DNA of 64,000 nucleotides, taken from positions 178,677,330-178,741,329 of the forward strand of contig NC_066581.1 of NCBI RefSeq assembly GCF_024323335.1. The letters are read 5' to 3'. Origin of the DNA: Lathyrus oleraceus (lineage: Eukaryota > Streptophyta > Magnoliopsida > Fabales > Fabaceae). The notes beneath the pieces are model-generated. The model saw only the letters and a list, made by a program, of their open reading frames with translations. It was not told the origin of the DNA and did not search any database. Numbering within the stretch: position 1 is the first letter of the stretch; every line of letters starts with the position of its first letter. The translations under genes and the position numbers were made by a program. Of this stretch, positions 58,101 to 64,000 are shown piece after piece.

Positions 58101-59229
58101 TTTCATAATAAGCTAAATAAAAAAGGAGATGACTTTGAGTCTTCAACTTCTCTCCTCAATTGTTTGAATATGGGTTCTCTTACTCGGTCAGTCAAACAAT
58201 TGTCATTTTTTACAAACATACAACTTAATCAAATCATTTTCATAATAAACTATATGAAAAGGGAGATAGTCTTGAGTCTTCAACTCCTCTCCTCAAATAC
58301 TTGGATATGAGTTGTTTTACTCAGCCATTCGAGCACTTGTCGTTCATTCTAAAATCCATCGACCATACATAAACTTATTTTTATAATCACTTAGATGGTA
58401 AAGAAAGTGGTCTAGAGTTTTCTATTCCCTTTCCCGATTATTAGGATACGAGTTGTCTTACTCGATTATCCGAGTATTCGTCATCCAGTCAAAACACATT
58501 AATCATCATTAAAATCCTTTTACAATTAAGGATGAAAAAGAAAGCGGTCTAGAGTTTTCTATTCCCTTTCCCGATTATTAGGATACGAGTTGTCTTACTC
58601 GACTGTCCGAGCAATCGTCATCCATACAAAATACCGTAACTATTATCAACTCCTTTCATAATAAAGGATGAAAAGGGAGATGGTCTAGAGCCTTCGATTC
58701 CTCTCCTCGACTATTAGGATATGAGTTGTCTTACTCGACTATCCGAGTAATCGTCATCCAACCAAAAACATCTCAACCAATCAAAACATCCAACATATTA
58801 ATTCAACTTGTCACCCCCGTGTGACCAAAACCCTTCTTTCAAAAAGAACACTGTTAATCCTTTCTGATGCGCACAACAAACTAATGCTTAAACCTCTGCC
58901 GAGAGTAGACAAGCCAACGTTTAGCCTTTAGGATGCGATCTAAACAGTCGTTCATTAAAAGACATCAACCAACCGTAGTTCCCCGAACTACGAATGCTCT
59001 GATTTCCTTATTATATCATAAGGATACGTAGGCAGGAGATTGCTGTATCTTCGCGAGCACACTAATAAAAAACCTCCCCTTTCTCCTTTCTGAGGTTCTC
59101 ATCCATTTCTATTTTTAATAATTTTATAACCCAAAGATAATAAACAAACATAAATTAACACATGAAACGCACATTAGAACTAAAAGGTTCTCGTTGAGTA
59201 CAACAGACGTAAGGGGTGCTAATACCTTC
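55155..59229 (+). repeat. 3' LTR of outer Ogre-like element, interrupted
   Basis: It aligns with 2044-6137 and includes the 26-bp repeats (57200-57560) and the eight ~140-bp units (57690-58790). It stops at ...GTGCTAATACCTTC (59229), inside SL2, where another LTR begins. The last ~190 bp of the LTR are beyond the window. Confidence 0.9.
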
Positions 59230-59582
59230 TGTAACAACCCAATTTTTTTAGTATTTAATTATTATACTATTATTATTATATTTTAATTTAATTATGTGGA
59301 GTGGTAATTAATTAATTGGGTATTAATTCATTATCTAGTGGATATGAGAAATAATTAAATAATTGAGTTAATTAATTAATTGGTTGCATAGTGGGTGGTA
59401 ATTATTTAAATTTAAATAGAGATATTTAAATATTAGGTATTATTGGACCTAGTGATTAAATTAGATGAGTTAAGCCCAACTAGAATACTATTATAAATAG
59501 TAAGAGGTGAGGGGAGTGAGAAATATAATTCACTGGAGCACTAAAGGCAATAGAGAAAGAGGAGAGGAAAAGTAAAGAGGAG
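59230..59582 (+). mobile_element. LTR fragment of another retrotransposon (TGTAACAACCC type)
   Basis: It starts TGTAACAACCCAATTTTT right after CCTTC, its possible target duplication. It is AT-rich, with a TATAAATAG at 59492-59500. It is cut at 59582 by the next LTR, so the family cannot be assigned. Confidence 0.6.
59492..59500 (+). promoter_or_regulatory. TATA-like box in LTR fragment
   Basis: TATAAATAG, followed about 30 bp later by GAGAAATATAATTCACTGG. Position and sequence fit a plant LTR promoter. Confidence 0.5.
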
Positions 59583-62500
59583 TGTAGCACCTCAAATTTG
59601 CACCCATCATTTTGTACATTCATTTCATATTAGGTCATTAACATAACATAGTCCATTGCATAACATTGCATTGTTCTTTGCCCAAGTGCAAGTCATCAGA
59701 CAAGATTAGGTCAAGATGATCAGGAGATCAGTCAAGCAAGTGCATTTCTCAAAGAAGCAAAGCCCTAGGGTTGGTTTATCAAGTTCATATGATCTAGGGA
59801 TCATTTTGAAGTGGTTTGGCCAAAGATTGGATGATCAAAGCTCAACAGTCAAGCTGGATTTTATTCTTGAAGCAAGTTCATTTGTCATTACAAATACTTA
59901 TCTTGAAGAAGAAATCATTTCGTTCTTTTCTCGAATTAATCTTGGAAATTCAAGTTGAGATTGGGTTATCCTAGTTGATTATTGAAAAGTTGATTTGGTT
60001 GTGGAAATTTGATCGTGGTTGCATTGACCCCTTTTCTTTTCTTTTCGTTAAGTCCAAAGTCTCATTAAGCCCATTTATCCAATTTTTATCCAAGTTCATT
60101 AACCCATTTGTAGCCATTTGGTTTGACCCATATCCCTTTAATCAAAATCTAAATCCACTTTTATTTTTTTTTAAAACCCATTCATTACCATGTCCATTTC
60201 TAATTAACCAAATCCATATTTCGCTTTTATAAGCAATTATCCAATAACCAAAGATCCATTTAACCATTTTTTTAACAACTATCCAAATTCCATATCCAAT
60301 CATATGTCCACTTTCTATCCAATTATCCTTTGTTACCATGATTCATCCCTATCCATTTTTACCAACTCATTTAGCCCAATACAATTCAAATCCGTATAGC
60401 CCATCCCAATTGAAATCAAACCTTAATCCATTTTTATGTCCCAGTAAGTCCAACACGTTAAAGCATGTACATATCCACATAATATTAACCAAAAAGGTGT
60501 ATCCAGAAAAGACAAAAAGAATGTGCAGTAGAATGAATTGAAAGAGGGGTAATGCGTGCTGTAAAGGCAAGACGGCGTTCCAAGCTCGCACAAACCAAAC
60601 GCATTTACAACACTGCAAACGCACGCCAAAACGCATCAAAATTCCAAAAGCACAACCTGCATAATAACCAATCCATAACAGAAAAATCAGTATGATCACC
60701 CTGTAAAATCAATCTTCTTCCCATCTTCCAGCTCGCTCTCGAATCCTCATCGCACCTCTAAACAACCTTCACCAAATATTCAAACAACCTGCAACAGAAT
60801 CTGGTTTTGGCTAGCATCAGTCTCCAACAGACTTTTCAAGAGATCGAGAGCAGCAAGAAAAACGAAAAGAGAAAGAAAATTAACAGGAAAAAAAAAAGTC
60901 ACAATCGGAAGGAATTCTGAAACACTTCACAATCACGATCTGGAATCGTCTTCAACCAATCCTTCCGCCTCAACCCTCAACCAACCTCTCTTCCAACCCA
61001 ACAACCACCTCCAAACTCTAACAACTTCACAATCCAAATCTTCAACAACCGTAACCAACTCACAAAACCAGCCACCACTTCAACCAACAACCTTCACTAC
61101 TTCAATCCGATTCTCTTCATCCTTCAATCCACACAACACCGAACCTCGCTCCATCATCCATCATCAATGAACCGCAACCTGCAAGCACAAATTCAACAAG
61201 CAAAAAGTTCGTAACAAAATCGGAGAAGAGGACGAAGAATCGATCGAAAATCAGGTGAAAGATTTGATACCGGTACTGTGCAAATTCGAAACCCACATCA
61301 TCGCACAACCAAAAGGGAATCGAAGGAGAACAACTAGCTTCAAAGATAGCTCGATACTTTCCCTCTCTGATTCGTCATCGTCCCAAGCTCATCGGTAACT
61401 CGACGGATGCGTCCTTAATGATCGTCATTGATCATCGCGAGCTCCTCATCACTGACGGCGTAGATCAAAGAGTGACCGGCAAGGAGAGCAACGAACAATC
61501 AACAACATGAACCGAGGAATGGACGTGACCGCAACGGATCTCTCATCGGAACTTTCGGTTGCTCGCGCCGGCCATTGAGTTCGGCGGTGGTGGTAAGGAC
61601 TTTTGAAGTTCATTTTTTTTTCCAGCGTTTTCCTCTCCTGTTAGGTCATCCTCACCCCTTTCATACTGAGAGATTGGGCCTTAGGCCCGATACTGTGCTC
61701 TTTTGGCCTTACACCACCTGAATAGCCATTACACCCCCTGGCATTTGGGATAGTTAATTCTTACATTAGGTTGTACTAGTAATTAGGATTAATTGTGATA
61801 TCATTAGAAATTAATTTTAGAATTAGTTAATTAGGTTAATAATATTATTAGGAACTAATTTTAGAATTTTATGTTAGAAATTAGAATTAGAATATTTTTA
61901 GAAATAATAGTTTTAGAACTTTAGAGTTAATAAAAAAAAATATTAAAAAGAAATATTAGAAATAGTTTAGAAATATTAATTTAGTTTAGTTTTAATTGAC
62001 TTTTAATTAGAACTTACTTTTGTAAAAAAAAATTTAATTCAATATTACTCCCTAACTGTGAAATGACCATTCTACCCCTAGGCTTAAGAATAATTCAACC
62101 TTGCATGCTCCTTTAATTTTAGGACATGTTATCACTTGAGTAAATAAATTTCATGTGGAGTATCAGTTTCTGTCCTGGTTTTTTTTTCCCTCTTTTGACC
62201 CTAGGCCTTGTCCTAGTGGTCTGTGCTCTCACATTTGAGTTTTTGTTTCAGGTTAGAAGCACATGTGCTTAGGCTTGATGATGATTATCCAATGGGAATT
62301 GACTGTTTGTTTGTGCATGACTAATTTGAATTTGTTTTGTAGGGTTGACCTTTGAGTATGAGCTTATGGCTTGCACCTTCGTGCATTGTGATTATGTCTG
62401 ATTGTACAACTTAACTATTGACTTTTGCTGTTTACTGTTGTTTGTCTGTGTACTGATCTGTTTGACTATTTCAGGTACCATTAGTTGCTTAGTTCTCTGA

Positions 62501-64000
62501 ACTTGCTTTGCTTTGCTATTTAGCAACTTGCTTGAGGTATATTTTCTTTTTCTTCATGTAGTCTGGAGACCCGGCCTGTTATTTGGCCGGGCAAACTGTC
62601 TGAAGTCCTCCTTAAGAGGCCATGCTTGTGTGTGTTTAAAATTGTCCCAAGCAGGAAAAGTCCTTCAAGTAAGGCAATTGGTAGATCAAAGGGATAAGTA
62701 GCCTATCCCCTACTATTCAGTGAGTCTTCTCCTTGCTCCCATTACATGGTTGTAGCATTGAGATCAAAACCCAAGATCTATCGAGTCAATAATGTGGAAA
62801 GAGCTCCATCTTTCTGAGCTCCCACACTTTCTTATATGCTCTCCCTGATCAGGGATAGAAGCAATGAGGCACACCCCTCATCTCCTTTTCATCTGCTTCA
62901 CCTTAGCCTCTCAATGGCAAGGTTAAGAGCGACCTTCACCCATTACAGTGGACTTTCATAGTCAAACCCTCTTGTGTGAGCCCCCATGTTTGGCTATAGA
63001 GTGTGCTGTTTGATTCTATTGACTGTTTGAATGCTTCATATGCACTTGCTTGCTTGTATGTTATGCATTTATCATCATCAATCGCCATTAATGCATGAGC
63101 ATCTCTTTTGTCTGTTTGACATTATCACTGTGGTTTACCCATTGAGGACAATTGTAAGTCCCACAAGTTGGCATTTGCTCCTGTGATATGGAAGTGAGTA
63201 TAAGCCCATCACATTGGCCACTCATCTTATCTTTGCTTGTTGTATTGTTTGTATGTGAGGATACAATTGTAAGTCCCACAAGTTGGCAGTTGTTCTCCTA
63301 GGATCATACTGTGCATGTCAGAGTAAGCCCATACAAGTTGGCATCTGACACCCCTGTTTTTGCTTTCTTTGTTTGTGTGTGAGGATGCAACTGTAAGACC
63401 CACAAGTTGGCATTTGCTTTCCTATGATCATGTGTGGAATTAACCTAAGTCCCACAAGCTGGCAGTTGACTTCCATATTTCATCCTTGTTTTCTTTTGAG
63501 GAGATTAGTGTAAGACCATTGAGTGGCTTCTGACATCCCATTCCATTTTTTAGGAGATTGGTATAAGACCAGTGATTGGCATCCGATATCCGTCTTTTTT
63601 TGCTTTGTTGGTTTATTATTAATTGGCCATTCCAAAGGACACCCTTGAATCATTTCTCATATGATCTCAAGAAGTGAACCTCCTGAGAAGTTTTACTTTC
63701 CATCCTCATTCATTCATTTCTCACTGTGTCCTAGAACCTTTTCACACTTTGATCTTAAACTTGACATAGACATTGTGCAAACTTCTTCATGTTTTTCAAA
63801 CTGAAAACCTGGACCCCAAGTCCTTGACTTTTTCAAACTTCATTTCATAATACTTCTCTGAATCAATCCTAATCATACTTGACTTCATTTTCATAATCAC
63901 AATCAATTAACTTCACTTACTCACTTGTTTTGGCCTTGTCCATTGTTTGTTTAAAATTGAATCCAACTCACTTTTAGAAATCTTTTGGCCGAACTACGGC
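59583..64000 (+). mobile_element. Third Ogre-type LTR, partial (runs off the window)
   Basis: The start TGTAGCACCTCAAATTTGCA and the first ~280 bp are close to the inner Ogre LTR (20120 on). The middle (about 59870-62180) is unrelated to it, and from about 62190 similarity returns (GACCCTAG.CTTGT.CTAGTGG.., TTTCAGGTTA.AAGCAC, GTCTGGA.ACC.GGCCTGTTA). TAAGTCCCACAAGTTGGCA-type words repeat from 63150 to 63560. The window ends at GGCCGAACTACGG, which in other LTRs precedes the TACGTAGGCA box. Short ORFs in it are not supported. Confidence 0.85.

Larger units (their letters stand above)
2044..59229 (+). mobile_element. Outer Ogre-like LTR retrotransposon, non-autonomous, host of all nested insertions
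   Basis: The 5' LTR is 2044-6325 (4282 bp, TG...CA), followed by a tRNA-Arg-type PBS at 6328-6345. The 3' LTR starts at 55155 directly after an AATAGGGGCAGC polypurine tract. Without the nested elements the interior is about 6.5 kb (6326-9106, 17841-20119, 53751-55154). It has no recognisable protease, RT or integrase, only a possible short gag-like remnant and tandem arrays, so it depended on proteins supplied by another element. The 3' LTR is interrupted at 59230, so the far end and its target-site duplication are not in view. Confidence 0.85.

Overview
The window is plant nuclear DNA made almost entirely of nested transposable elements. No intact host gene is visible. Giant Ogre/Tat-type Ty3-gypsy LTR retrotransposons dominate: LTRs of 4-5 kb, primer-binding sites of the tRNA-Arg type (TGGYGACTCTGYTGGGGA) and a GGGGCAGC polypurine tract. 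This points to a large-genome legume, probably tribe Fabeae (Pisum, Vicia or Lathyrus). The genus is my inference; nothing in the window proves it.

Layout. (1) 1-2043 is older repeat DNA with LTR-like motifs and a direct repeat offset by 1811 bp. (2) An outer Ogre-like element starts at 2044 (5' LTR 2044-6325) and its 3' LTR begins at 55155. Its own interior (6326-9106, 17841-20119, 53751-55154; about 6.5 kb) is nearly non-coding and carries tandem arrays, including one of about 178 bp. (3) A full-length, very young Tekay/Del-type chromovirus (9107-17835, minus strand, TSD CAATC) sits inside it. (4) A second Ogre (20120-53745, TSD CTTCG, two 4774-bp LTRs) inserted into the 178-bp array. (5) Inside that Ogre lie a CACTA (En/Spm-like) DNA transposon (25242-31850, TSD AGT) and a minus-strand Tat/Ogre deletion derivative (38843-48407, TSD CCTTC). 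(6) The outer 3' LTR is broken at 59230 by another LTR fragment (59230-59582), itself cut at 59583 by the start of a third Ogre-type LTR that runs off the window.

Most coding regions are damaged. The Tekay polyprotein is intact except for one in-frame TGA. The two Ogre/Tat elements keep gag, the N-terminal edge of RT and integrase remnants, but have lost the RT core. The CACTA transposase has two one-base deletions. The CACTA element also carries three exons, with their introns, that match the PIWI domain of a plant Argonaute of the AGO5 type. This captured host fragment starts in the same phase as the donor of an upstream TNPA-like exon.

The most unusual signal outside genes is a tandem hairpin pair (SL1 + SL2) in the LTRs of four different Ogre/Tat families. 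The stems differ between families but remain paired, and the loops are conserved. In the three complete LTRs the pair lies about 150-220 nt before the LTR end. A second series of hairpins follows the pol end of three elements. Both look like conserved RNA structures of the Ogre/Tat lineage.
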